In this document: positions 1 through 6,573 of the stretch, one piece after another
How positions within the stretch are numbered: position 1 is the first letter of the stretch
Layout of the letters: every line of letters starts with the position of its first letter
Source of the DNA: CAZNVB01 sp964651495
GTDB taxonomy: Bacteria > Acidobacteriota > Aminicenantia > Aminicenantales > UBA8522
Length of the DNA: 7,942 nt
NCBI GenBank assembly: GCA_964651495.1
Contig: CAZYWP010000137.1
Coordinates: forward strand, 1 to 7,942
Reading direction: 5' to 3'
Program-made: the position numbers and the translations under genes
The notes under the pieces: generated by a model
What the model was told of the DNA's origin: nothing
The model's input: the letters and a program-made list of their open reading frames with translations, nothing else
The model's database searches: none

Positions 1-368
1 ACTTTCGGCTTCTCATAATCGCCGATGACCGTAGAGTTGATGTTGCCGAAACGGTCGACCTGGGCTCCCCCGAGAAATCCTACGTCGATCAGCCCGCCCT
101 GGAGATAGTAATTAAACACTTCTACCATCGAGCAGACCGAGATCGAATCGGTGGCCAGACACGGGTCGCCGATGGAGAGGGGGAGCCGGTCCGGCACGGC
201 GCCCACCGCTCCTGACTCGTAGATCAGGACAAGCTCCGGCGCGTGAAGCCGGCGCGCCAGGTTGCAGGCCAGATTGGGAAGGCCAATCCCGACAAAGACC
301 ACCTCGCCGTTTTTGAGCTCTCTGGCTGCCCTAGCCACCATGATTTCCGACGGAGAATAAGCGGCCAT
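1..368 (-). CDS. CoA-transferase subunit B, CatJ/GctB type (3' end cut off by window edge)
   Basis: Beta subunit of a heteromeric class I CoA-transferase, which moves CoA between a donor such as succinyl-CoA or acetyl-CoA and a carboxylic acid in the cytoplasm. The first 122 residues are visible, roughly half of the usual ~260. They show the N-terminal MAAYSPSEIMVARAARELK, then GIGLPNLA at 27-34, then YESG at 50-53. E51 falls where glutaconate CoA-transferase carries the catalytic glutamate that forms the enzyme-CoA thioester. The segment FLGGAQVDRFGNINST (98-113) and IGDYEKPK are family hallmarks. By recollection it resembles CatJ, the 3-oxoadipate CoA-transferase beta subunit, more than GctB. 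The ATG at 366-368 is preceded by GAGGAG (plus-strand 374-379) at 5-nt spacing. It follows subunit A by 52 nt, the widest gap in the operon. The family is secure; the substrate is not, and 3-oxo acids are favoured by the neighbouring thiolase. Confidence 0.93.
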   Translation of the reverse strand, partial: MAAYSPSEIMVARAARELKNGEVVFVGIGLPNLACNLARRLHAPELVLIYESGAVGAVPDRLPLSIGDPCLATDSISVCSMVEVFNYYLQGGLIDVGFLGGAQVDRFGNINSTVIGDYEKPK

Positions 369-373
369 TTTAT

Positions 374-379
374 CTCCTC
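374..379 (-). promoter_or_regulatory. Shine-Dalgarno site of CoA-transferase subunit B
   Basis: On the minus strand this reads GAGGAG, five bases before the ATG at 368. It lies in the 52-nt gap between subunits A and B. It gives subunit B its own strong ribosome site, although the gap is too wide for simple translational coupling. Confidence 0.75.
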
Positions 380-420
380 GCCTTCACCTTTATCCTCTTC
401 CCAATTCAAACCCGACCATG

Positions 421-1332
421 TCAATACCCGTAGTTCACCGAGCCTGACGGGCGCTCGTCGGCCTTGAGCTTGGCGACATGATCCGTTCCGAGTTTCTCCC
501 TGTACTCCTCGCGTCCCGAAACGCCATAAACCCACTCTTCCAGGTAGCGGTCCAGCCCGGCCTTGTCCTTGGATATTTTCGCCCATTCGACGTAGAATTC
601 GTTATCCCTGTCGTAATAGCCCAAGGCATAACTCGGGTGAGCGGCGAAAGGCTCGATGACCACGGCATCGACGATCATCCCCGGAATGAGAGTCCTGTTC
701 GGGTCGGCGCGGACGACCGACGACGGCACAAGTTCCTCGGCGACGATGATGACTTTCTTGGAAGCGAACGCCGCCTCCCTCTGGACCCCCATTAATCCCC
801 AGATCTGGGCGTTCCCTTCCTCATCCACTCTCTGAACGTGAATGATGGCGATATCGGGATTGAGCGCCGGGACCGTGGCGTAACGCTTTCCGGTGTAGGG
901 GCACTTGATGAACCTAATATTTCGGTTCTTCTTCGGCAGGTCGCTTCCTTCAAAGGTCTTGAGGTGCATGAAGGGAAGGCCCGATGCCCCGGCCATGAAC
1001 CGGGCGACCATCCCGAAATGGCTGTATTCCTCGATTCCGACCTTCCGCGGAACGCCCTCCTCCACGGCGCGCCGCAGCCCGAAGAGCGACCCGACGCCGG
1101 GATTTCCGGCCCAACTGAAGACGAGCTTCTTGACGCATCCCGCCGCGACCAGCTGATCATAAATGAGGTCGGGCGTCAGACGGCAGGCCACGAGGTTCTT
1201 CTTTCTCTGCCGGATGATCTCATGCCCGGCCGCAAAACAGATGAGGTGGGTGAAACCCTCGATGACGAGAGTATCGCCGTCACGGACATGCTCCCGGACC
1301 GCTTGGGACATGGATATAACCTTGCCCGCCAT
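421..1332 (-). CDS. CoA-transferase subunit A, CatI/GctA type
   Basis: Alpha subunit (303 aa) partnering the subunit B encoded next; the family works as an alpha-beta CoA-transferase. Visible hallmarks are GDTLVIEGFTHLI (19-31, substrate/CoA pocket region), LTPDLIYDQLVAAGC (52-66), FSWAGNPGVGSL (72-83), GASGLPF (115-121), and VPALNPDIAIIHVQRVDEEG (154-173), followed by PGMIVDAVVIEPFAAHPS near 217-233. These match, from memory, the CatI subunit of 3-oxoadipate CoA-transferase and, more distantly, glutaconate CoA-transferase GctA and mycobacterial IpdA. The frame stays open upstream to 1401, but the ATG at 1332 is chosen. It has a perfect AAGGAGG nine bases upstream and gives the family's usual N-terminus, whereas the extension would overlap the preceding gene. 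It begins 4 nt after the aminotransferase stop. CoA donor and acceptor are not determined by the sequence. Confidence 0.93.
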   Translation of the reverse strand: MAGKVISMSQAVREHVRDGDTLVIEGFTHLICFAAGHEIIRQRKKNLVACRLTPDLIYDQLVAAGCVKKLVFSWAGNPGVGSLFGLRRAVEEGVPRKVGIEEYSHFGMVARFMAGASGLPFMHLKTFEGSDLPKKNRNIRFIKCPYTGKRYATVPALNPDIAIIHVQRVDEEGNAQIWGLMGVQREAAFASKKVIIVAEELVPSSVVRADPNRTLIPGMIVDAVVIEPFAAHPSYALGYYDRDNEFYVEWAKISKDKAGLDRYLEEWVYGVSGREEYREKLGTDHVAKLKADERPSGSVNYGY

Positions 1333-1336
1333 CGCC

Positions 1337-2674
1337 CTAAGCCTCCTTCCTGAAATCGCGCAGGACCTGGGCGAAAATCTCAGCGGCCGTGTCGATCTCA
1401 CGAGCGTTGACCACGAGGGGAGGACAGAAGCGGATGACGTTCTCGCCGCAGGTAAGAAGCAGCAGCCCCCGGCGGAAAGCGAGCTGGACGATCTCGTCGG
1501 CCTCTTTGGCAGCAGGCTCGCGCGTTTCGGGATCCTTGACCAATTCCACTCCGATCATCAGGCCCAGGCCTCTGACATCGCCGATGAGGGGAAACTCCTT
1601 CTTCAGCTTGTGGAGTTTATTCAACAGGCGTTTGCCCATCCGGGAGGCATTGGCCATCAGCCCTCTTTCGAGAAGGTCGAGGGTCGCCAGCGATGCCTCA
1701 CAGGCCAGGGGATTTCCCCCGAAGGTGCTGCCGTGCGTCCCCGCCTTCCAGTTCATGTATTTTTTTTTGGAGACGACCGCGCCGAGGGGCAATCCCGAAG
1801 CGAGCCCCTTGGCCAGCACGACCACATCGGGCTCCACGCCGAAGTTCTCGATGGCCAGGAATTTCCCCGTCCGTCCCATCCCGGACTGAACTTCATCCAC
1901 GACGTACAGGATGCCGTTCTTTTCGGCAAAGGCCTTGAGTTTTTGATGGAATTCCGGCGGCGGAAGGATATAGCCCCCCTCGCCCTGAATGGGCTCGATG
2001 AAAATAGCGGCGATCTCGCGGGGGCTCATCAGCGTCTGGCAGACGACCTTGTCGATGGCCTCGGCGCAGTAAATCCCGCAGGAATCATAGGTCAAGTGGT
2101 AGGGGCAGCGATAGCAGTAGCCGTAAGGGATGTGGTGCACGCCGGGAAGGAAGGAGGAAAAGAAGCTCCTCTGTTTCGCCTTGCTCGCCGTCAGGCTCAG
2201 GGCGCCCATGGTCCGCCCGTGAAAGGAGCCGAGAAAGGAGACAATGTAGGGGCGCTTGGTGCGATAGCGGACGAGCTTGATGGCGGTTTCGACCGCCTCG
2301 GCCCCGGAATTGGTGAAAAAGATGCTTTTATCGCCCTGAATGGGCATCATCCCGGTCAACCGCTCGGCCAGGTTGGAGAAGGATTCGTAGTAGAAGTCCG
2401 TGGAGCAGATATGGAAGAATTTTTCCGCTTGCTTTTTTACCGCTTTGACGACATTGGGATGGCTGTAGCCGGTGATGTTGACGGCGATCCCGGCCATGAA
2501 ATCGAGGAAACGGTTCCCGTCCACATCTTCGACCACAGCCCCCTTCCCCTTGGCCATGACAAAAGGATATTCTTTGATGTAGGAGCTGGACGTGTAGCGC
2601 CTGTCTTTGGCGATGATTTTCTTGGCCATTTTTCCGGGGAGGGGCGTTTTGATGTTGGGAGCTTTCAAAGCCAT
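1337..2674 (-). CDS. Class III PLP aminotransferase AT1 (4-aminobutyrate/ornithine aminotransferase or racemase type)
   Basis: A 445-aa fold-type I PLP enzyme of the class III (acetylornithine/4-aminobutyrate) family, of full normal length. Landmarks: GAVVEDVDGNRFLDFMAGIA (45-64), SGAEA (123-127, phosphate binding), FHGRT (151-155, F151 stacking on the PLP ring), EPIQGEGG (227-234), DEVQSG (260-265, D260 pairing with the pyridine nitrogen), AKG with Schiff-base lysine K289, and GSTFGGNP (315-322, T317 phosphate contact). R415 in IRFCPPL aligns with the carboxylate-binding arginine of GABA transaminase. The N-terminal region (NIKTPLPG, then EYPFVM) recalls Thermococcales ornithine aminotransferase / broad amino-acid racemase paralogues, so a racemase cannot be excluded. 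A four-cysteine insert sits at C187, C190, C199 and C203. The ATG follows the thiolase stop by 4 nt; its GAGG lies a rather long 12 nt upstream. Probable role: transamination of an omega-amine or amino acid feeding the operon. Confidence 0.9.
   Translation of the reverse strand: MALKAPNIKTPLPGKMAKKIIAKDRRYTSSSYIKEYPFVMAKGKGAVVEDVDGNRFLDFMAGIAVNITGYSHPNVVKAVKKQAEKFFHICSTDFYYESFSNLAERLTGMMPIQGDKSIFFTNSGAEAVETAIKLVRYRTKRPYIVSFLGSFHGRTMGALSLTASKAKQRSFFSSFLPGVHHIPYGYCYRCPYHLTYDSCGIYCAEAIDKVVCQTLMSPREIAAIFIEPIQGEGGYILPPPEFHQKLKAFAEKNGILYVVDEVQSGMGRTGKFLAIENFGVEPDVVVLAKGLASGLPLGAVVSKKKYMNWKAGTHGSTFGGNPLACEASLATLDLLERGLMANASRMGKRLLNKLHKLKKEFPLIGDVRGLGLMIGVELVKDPETREPAAKEADEIVQLAFRRGLLLLTCGENVIRFCPPLVVNAREIDTAAEIFAQVLRDFRKEA
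1342..1348 (-). promoter_or_regulatory. Shine-Dalgarno site deciding the subunit A start
   Basis: The minus strand reads AAGGAGG, a full anti-Shine-Dalgarno complement, nine bases before the ATG at 1332. It lies inside the last codons of the upstream aminotransferase gene. It supports starting subunit A here rather than at the in-frame ATG at 1401. Confidence 0.8.
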
Positions 2675-2678
2675 GTTC

Positions 2679-3869
2679 TCACCATTCCTCTGTTCTTCTG
2701 AGGACGAGGGACATTCCCTGTCCGCCGCTCACGCACAGCGTGGCCAGGCCGAGCTCTTTGTCTTCTCGGATGAGGCTGTGAAGAAGGGTTACGGCGATGC
2801 GCGCGCCGGTGCAGCCGATGGGATGGCCCAGGGCGATTGCCCCGCCCCCGGTGTTCCGCCTGGCGGTGTCCCAGCGAAGCTCGCGCTCGCAGGCGAGCAC
2901 TTGGGCCGCAAACGCTTCGTTGATCTCGATAAGGTCGAAGTCGGTGAGGGACAGCCCAAGCTTCTGAGTGATCCTGAGAGTGGCCGGGACGGGGCCGAGC
3001 CCCATTTCTTTCGGGTCGACGCCCGCCGAGGCGACGCCCAGAATCTCGGCCATGGGCTTCGCGCCCAACCGATCGGCTTCGGATTCCGTCGTCAGGACCA
3101 GGGCGGCTGCGCCATCGGTCAACCCGGAAGAGTTTCCGGCGGTAACCGATCCTCCTTTCTTGAAGACCGGAGCCAGCTTGGCCAGTTTTTCCAGCGTCGT
3201 ATCGGGACGAGGATGTTCATCGGCGATGATGAGGCACTCCCCGCCGGTTTTATCCTTGACCGCGACAGGGACGATTTCCTCCTTGAATTTCCCGAGCTCG
3301 GCCGACTTTCTCGTTTTCATCTGGCTCTCATAGGCGAATTGATCCTGCTCCCGGCGCGATATTTGATATTTTTCGGCCAGGTTCTCCGCCGTTTCCCCCA
3401 TGATCCTATCTGCCAGGGGGCAAAAAAGGCCGTCCCTGTACATGGCATCGACGAGAGCGCCGTCACCGAGCCGGTAGCCCCAGCGGGCGCCGTCGAGGAA
3501 ATAGGGAATCTGGGACATGTTCTCGATCCCGCCGGCCAGGACAACGTTGTTCTCGCCGAGGAGAAGAGACTGATACCCAAGGGCAATGGCTTTCATCCCC
3601 GACGCGCAGGCTTTATTCACCGTGAACGCCGGGCGGCCGGCCGGGATGCCTGACCGGTAGAGGATCTGGCGGGCCGGGTTCGGCCCGTTTCCCGCCTGGC
3701 GGGCGTGGCCGAAGATGACCTCGTCGACCTGGTCGGGTTTAAGGCGCGCTCTGTTCAGAGCTTCGAGCGAAGCGCCGACGCCGAGAGAGACGGCGCTTGT
3801 GTCTTTAAAGGCGCCGCCGAATCTCCCGATCGGCGTCCGCACGGCGCTCAGGATAACGACTTTTTCCAT
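2679..3869 (-). CDS. Acetyl-CoA C-acetyltransferase / beta-ketothiolase
   Basis: A 396-aa thiolase of the usual length. It cleaves a 3-oxoacyl-CoA with CoA to acetyl-CoA plus a shortened acyl-CoA, or condenses in reverse. The start is MEKVVILSAVRTPIGRFGG. The nucleophile is C88 in NKACASGMKAI, the NEAF motif begins at N317, H349 lies in ALGHPIGCTGAR, and the second catalytic cysteine C379 is in CVSGGQGM. All four sit within one residue of the Zoogloea thiolase positions, so the enzyme should be active. The stretch before H349 reads NTGGGAIALGH rather than the common NVNGGAIALGH. The frame is open upstream to 4022, but the ATG at 3869 is preferred because it has GAGGGAG six bases upstream and matches the conserved N-terminus. 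It starts 11 nt after AT2 stops. Beside a CatIJ-type CoA-transferase, degradation of a 3-oxoacyl-CoA is the likely direction, as with CatF. Chain length and side group are unknown. Confidence 0.94.
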   Translation of the reverse strand: MEKVVILSAVRTPIGRFGGAFKDTSAVSLGVGASLEALNRARLKPDQVDEVIFGHARQAGNGPNPARQILYRSGIPAGRPAFTVNKACASGMKAIALGYQSLLLGENNVVLAGGIENMSQIPYFLDGARWGYRLGDGALVDAMYRDGLFCPLADRIMGETAENLAEKYQISRREQDQFAYESQMKTRKSAELGKFKEEIVPVAVKDKTGGECLIIADEHPRPDTTLEKLAKLAPVFKKGGSVTAGNSSGLTDGAAALVLTTESEADRLGAKPMAEILGVASAGVDPKEMGLGPVPATLRITQKLGLSLTDFDLIEINEAFAAQVLACERELRWDTARRNTGGGAIALGHPIGCTGARIAVTLLHSLIREDKELGLATLCVSGGQGMSLVLRRTEEW

Positions 3870-3875
3870 GGCGGT

Positions 3876-3882
3876 CTCCCTC
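3876..3882 (-). promoter_or_regulatory. Shine-Dalgarno site deciding the thiolase start
   Basis: The minus strand reads GAGGGAG, six bases before the ATG at 3869. It overlaps the stop codon of the upstream aminotransferase (TGA at 3881-3883). It argues for translational linkage and against the longer upstream starts of the same frame. Confidence 0.7.
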
Positions 3883-5224
3883 AGACGATTTTTTCCATGT
3901 CGGCGAGAGTTGCCCTGAGACCTTCCGTGATCGCCGAAATTTCCCGATCGCCGATGATGAACGGCGGAGCGACCAAGACCAGGTCGCCGTTGGTACCGTC
4001 GGTGTGGCCGGTGTTCGGCCAAAGGACAAGCCCCCGCTCGAGGGCTTTGGCGACAAATCGCTCGGCGTACTTTTTGGCCCGCGGAAATGGTGTTTTTCGT
4101 TTTTTATCCGCCACGAATTCGATCCCGATGAGAAGACCTTGGCCCCGGATATCCCCCACGTGGGGATGGGGGAGAAGGCATTGGAGTTCTGTCATGAGCT
4201 TTTTTCCCGTTTGGGCGCAGCGGGCGATGAGCTTATGCTTTTTGAGGTAATCGATCGTGGCCAGCCCGGCCGCGCAGCCCACAGGATGCTGGGCGAAGGT
4301 CTGGGCGTGGAGGAAGCTTTTCCCCTGCTTAAAGATCGGGTCGAGAAGACGGTTGCTGGCGGCGATGGCGCTCAGCGGAAAGTAGCCCGAGGTCAGCCCT
4401 TTTCCCATGACTATGATATCCGGGACGAGACTGTAATGACGGCAGGCCAGCCATTTGCCGGTCCGGCCCGCACCCGTCATGACCTCATCGGCGATGAGCA
4501 GGACATCATTCCGGTCGCAGATCTCGCGGATTGTCGGCCAATATTCCCCGGGGGGGACGGATGCGCCTGTGGAAGACCCGCCGATGACCTCGCCGATGAA
4601 GGCCGCGACGTTTTCCCGGCCGATCTTTCGGATGGCCTTCTCCAGCTCGCGAGCGCACCTCACGCCGCAGGCAGGATAGGCCTGACCCCAGGGACATCGG
4701 TAGCAGTAGGGCGCGGGGATTTTCGCGCTCTTGAACAACAGCGGGCGGAAGGCTTCCTGATAATGCTTTCGCGCCGACAGCGACAGGGCCGCCAGGGTGT
4801 TGCCGTGGTAGCTCGGGTTAAGGGAGATGAGGCGGTGTTTCTTCGGGTTTCCGCTCGCCACCCAGAACTGGCAGGCCAGCTTGATCGCCGCCTCGACGGC
4901 TTCCGAGCCGGACGTCAGAAAGAAGACTTTTCCTCTGGGGAAAGTCAGAAATCGGGTGATTTTCCGGGCCAACTCTTCGACGGGAGGATGGGTGAACTGC
5001 AGGCCGTTGACATAGGCCGCTTTCCCCGCCTGGCCGGATAAAGAGCGCGCCACGGCCTTCACTCCATGGCCGATGCTCACGACCGCCGCCCCCCCGCTTC
5101 CATCCAGATATTGATTTCCTGCAGAGTCATAAAGATACGCGCCGCGGCCGTGGGTGATGAGGGGAAAAGATCTATGGAGGTTCCGGTAGAGCACGGAACC
5201 TGCGGGATAACGGTATGTCGACAT
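3881..5224 (-). CDS. Class III PLP aminotransferase AT2 (beta-amino-acid/omega-aminotransferase type)
   Basis: First gene of the minus-strand operon; 447 aa, normal for class III aminotransferases and clearly distinct from AT1. Landmarks: GRGAYLYDSAGNQYLDGSGG (26-45), SGSEA (105-109), YHG (139-141), GEVIGG (211-216), ADEVMTGAGRTG (245-256, with D246 contacting the PLP nitrogen), MGKG with Schiff-base lysine K275, QTFAQHP (308-314), and GDIRGQGLLIG (357-367). Where AT1 and GABA transaminase have an arginine before the PPL motif (IRFCPPL), AT2 reads VLVAPPF, so its substrate carboxylate must be held differently. This fits the broad 'aspartate aminotransferase family' that includes beta-alanine:pyruvate and omega-amine enzymes. 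It carries the same four-cysteine insert as AT1 (C174, C177, C186, C190). The ATG is the only good start, because an in-frame TAA lies at 5240-5242. The ribosome site is weak (AAGTAAG-like). A role in making a 3-oxo acid for the downstream CoA-transferase and thiolase is inferred. Confidence 0.9.
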   Translation of the reverse strand: MSTYRYPAGSVLYRNLHRSFPLITHGRGAYLYDSAGNQYLDGSGGAAVVSIGHGVKAVARSLSGQAGKAAYVNGLQFTHPPVEELARKITRFLTFPRGKVFFLTSGSEAVEAAIKLACQFWVASGNPKKHRLISLNPSYHGNTLAALSLSARKHYQEAFRPLLFKSAKIPAPYCYRCPWGQAYPACGVRCARELEKAIRKIGRENVAAFIGEVIGGSSTGASVPPGEYWPTIREICDRNDVLLIADEVMTGAGRTGKWLACRHYSLVPDIIVMGKGLTSGYFPLSAIAASNRLLDPIFKQGKSFLHAQTFAQHPVGCAAGLATIDYLKKHKLIARCAQTGKKLMTELQCLLPHPHVGDIRGQGLLIGIEFVADKKRKTPFPRAKKYAERFVAKALERGLVLWPNTGHTDGTNGDLVLVAPPFIIGDREISAITEGLRATLADMEKIV

Positions 5225-5289
5225 CAGACTTACTTCATTTTATCATTAAGCCGATTCGTGTTGCTAAGATTCTTTTTTATTCGACGTCA

Positions 5290-5313
5290 GGGAAATTGAC
5301 ATCCTATTTTCCC
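5290..5313. repeat. Imperfect inverted repeat over the promoter, possible operator
   Basis: GGGAAA at 5290-5295 is mirrored by TTTCCC at 5308-5313, with 12 bases between. The arms flank and overlap the -35 box (5296-5301) and the spacer of the plus-strand promoter, a usual place for a repressor. The arms are only six bases, so chance is a real alternative. No regulator gene is present in the window. Confidence 0.3.
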
Positions 5314-5324
5314 TTTGCTATAAG
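5296..5324 (+). promoter_or_regulatory. Sigma-70-type promoter of the deacylase-carrier operon
   Basis: TTGACA at 5296-5301 is followed after exactly 17 bases by TATAAG at 5319-5324, with an extended -10 TG at 5316-5317. Only the last base of the -10 departs from TATAAT. Transcription would start near 5331, leaving a leader of about 70 nt before the ATG at 5401. It lies in the AT-richer gap between the divergent operons. I found no equally convincing promoter for the minus-strand operon in the same gap; a TAAAAT at about 5238-5243 on that strand has no good -35 partner. Confidence 0.72.
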
Positions 5325-5400
5325 CCATAACACGATGGGCCGATCAGAAAATCCCACCGCTTTTTTATGAAGAAGTAGGATTCCGCGAACTGGAGATACC

Positions 5401-6573
5401 ATGGCAACAGCCAAAAAAATCACCGAGCTTCTCGCCGACCTGGTCAAAGCGCGAAGCTACCCCGGCATCCCGCAGCAAGAGGCGGCGGTTGTCCGCGAAC
5501 TGAGCGGCTTCCTCCAGGCCCACCAGGTCAGGACTTCAATCATCGAAGTCAAGGACGGCCGGCCGAACCTGCTGGCCGTTGTCGACAGCGGCTTTCCGGG
5601 TCGACACCTTCTGCTCTGCGGGCATACCGACACCGTGCCTCCTAATGCCGGGAGCGACGTCGATTTTTTTGCCGCCTCCGAGAGGGAGGGGCGTCTTTAC
5701 GGCCGGGGCACGGCCGACATGAAAGGTGCGCTGGCGGCCATGGCCGGTGCGCTAACCTCGCTTCAACAGTCCGGCGCACTTGCGGCCGGAAGAATCACGC
5801 TCGCCGCCGTCATCGATGAGGAAATGGAAAGCCTGGGCGTCGAAGCCCTGCTTACCTCTGGATTCAGAGCCGACGCGGCCATTGTCGGCGAACCCACCTC
5901 GAACCGGATTGCCGTCGGACACAAAGGGTTGGAATGGCTGAGCGTCGAGTTTGAAGGCCGGGCCGCCCACGGCAGCACCCCTGAATCCGGCATCAATGCC
6001 ATTACCGCGGCCGCCCAGTTCATCTGCCTTGTCGAAGAGGAGCTTTTGCCCGCCTTCGAGAAGCGGCGCGACCCGGTGCTCGGACTTCCCGTCATCAATA
6101 TGGGCACAATCTCCGGCGGCGACCAGCCGAGCACGGTGGCCGCTCACTGCACGGTTAAGCTCGACCGGCGCTGGGTGACGACCGAGACCATCGAGCAGGT
6201 TTTCGGCGACCTGGAAGCGATACTCGAGAGAGTCAGGAAATCGCGGCCGGGGTTGCGGACCATGATCTCCCGCGTCCCGGGCGGAATGGCGACGATGATC
6301 CACGGCCCGCTGACCATCGATCCTCAGCATCCCATAGTCAAAACCTCCCAGAAGGCCCTGGCAGACTTTGGCTTAGCGGCAGACCGGCTGACGGTTTTTC
6401 CTGCCTGGACGGACGGTGCGTTGCTCTCGCGAGAAGGGAAAATGCCGACGATCATCTGGGGGCCAGGCGAGCTCAATTATGCCCATTCTCCCGAGGAGAA
6501 TATCAAACTTGCCGACGTGCATTTGGCCGCCGGCCTCTACGCAGAGGCGGCAGGGCATTTCTTGAGGCTTTGA
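5401..6573 (+). CDS. M20-family metallohydrolase, ArgE/DapE-type N-acyl-amino-acid deacylase
   Basis: A 390-aa cytoplasmic zinc-dependent amidohydrolase of the M20 family (acetylornithine deacetylase, succinyl-diaminopimelate desuccinylase, carboxypeptidase G2). Zinc-site and catalytic residues all appear present: GHTDTVP (74-80, H75 ligand and D77), GRGTADMKGA (101-110, bridging D106), IDEEM (138-142, E140 general base and E141 ligand), GEPT with E164, and H362 in YAHSPEEN. H190 in AAHGST lies at the dimerisation/lid domain start, where the family supplies an active-site histidine from the partner subunit. No signal peptide is seen. An in-frame TGA at 5368-5370, with no other start codon after it, fixes the ATG at 5401; GGAG lies five bases upstream. 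The gene overlaps the downstream carrier by one base. It probably releases an acyl group (acetyl or similar) from an imported amino acid or its degradation product. The acyl and amine parts cannot be read from sequence; a dipeptidase-like role is the main alternative. Confidence 0.92.
   Translation: MATAKKITELLADLVKARSYPGIPQQEAAVVRELSGFLQAHQVRTSIIEVKDGRPNLLAVVDSGFPGRHLLLCGHTDTVPPNAGSDVDFFAASEREGRLYGRGTADMKGALAAMAGALTSLQQSGALAAGRITLAAVIDEEMESLGVEALLTSGFRADAAIVGEPTSNRIAVGHKGLEWLSVEFEGRAAHGSTPESGINAITAAAQFICLVEEELLPAFEKRRDPVLGLPVINMGTISGGDQPSTVAAHCTVKLDRRWVTTETIEQVFGDLEAILERVRKSRPGLRTMISRVPGGMATMIHGPLTIDPQHPIVKTSQKALADFGLAADRLTVFPAWTDGALLSREGKMPTIIWGPGELNYAHSPEENIKLADVHLAAGLYAEAAGHFLRL

Noticed and set aside
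369..420. Possible small gene or terminator in the 52-nt gap between CoA-transferase subunits
   Set aside because: It holds only the ribosome site for subunit B; no stem-loop with a T run and no coding frame is apparent.
1163..2701. Long open frame (512 codons) on the plus strand, antisense to AT1 and subunit A
   Set aside because: It lies opposite genes with full PLP-enzyme and CoA-transferase motifs, has a composition typical of a GC-rich shadow frame, and shows no recognisable domain.
2607..3653. 348-codon plus-strand open frame opposite the thiolase
   Set aside because: The minus strand carries all four thiolase catalytic motifs over this span, so the plus-strand frame is a codon-bias shadow.
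3870..4022. N-terminal extension of the thiolase by 51 codons
   Set aside because: The extension runs within the AT2 coding region, is arginine-rich and low in family likeness, and the ATG at 3869 has a good ribosome site and matches the conserved thiolase start.
4004..5041. 345-codon plus-strand open frame opposite AT2
   Set aside because: AT2 is complete with its PLP lysine and other class III motifs; the antisense frame has no family likeness.
5336..5366. Possible attenuator: TGGG/CCCA stem followed by a run of six T
   Set aside because: The stem is only four pairs around a 13-base loop and does not abut the T run, too weak to call a terminator.
5335..5370. An 11-codon leader frame (MGRSENPTAFL) upstream of the deacylase
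   Set aside because: It has no ribosome site, no run of regulatory codons, and only chance-level length. Its TGA is useful only in showing that the deacylase cannot start further upstream.
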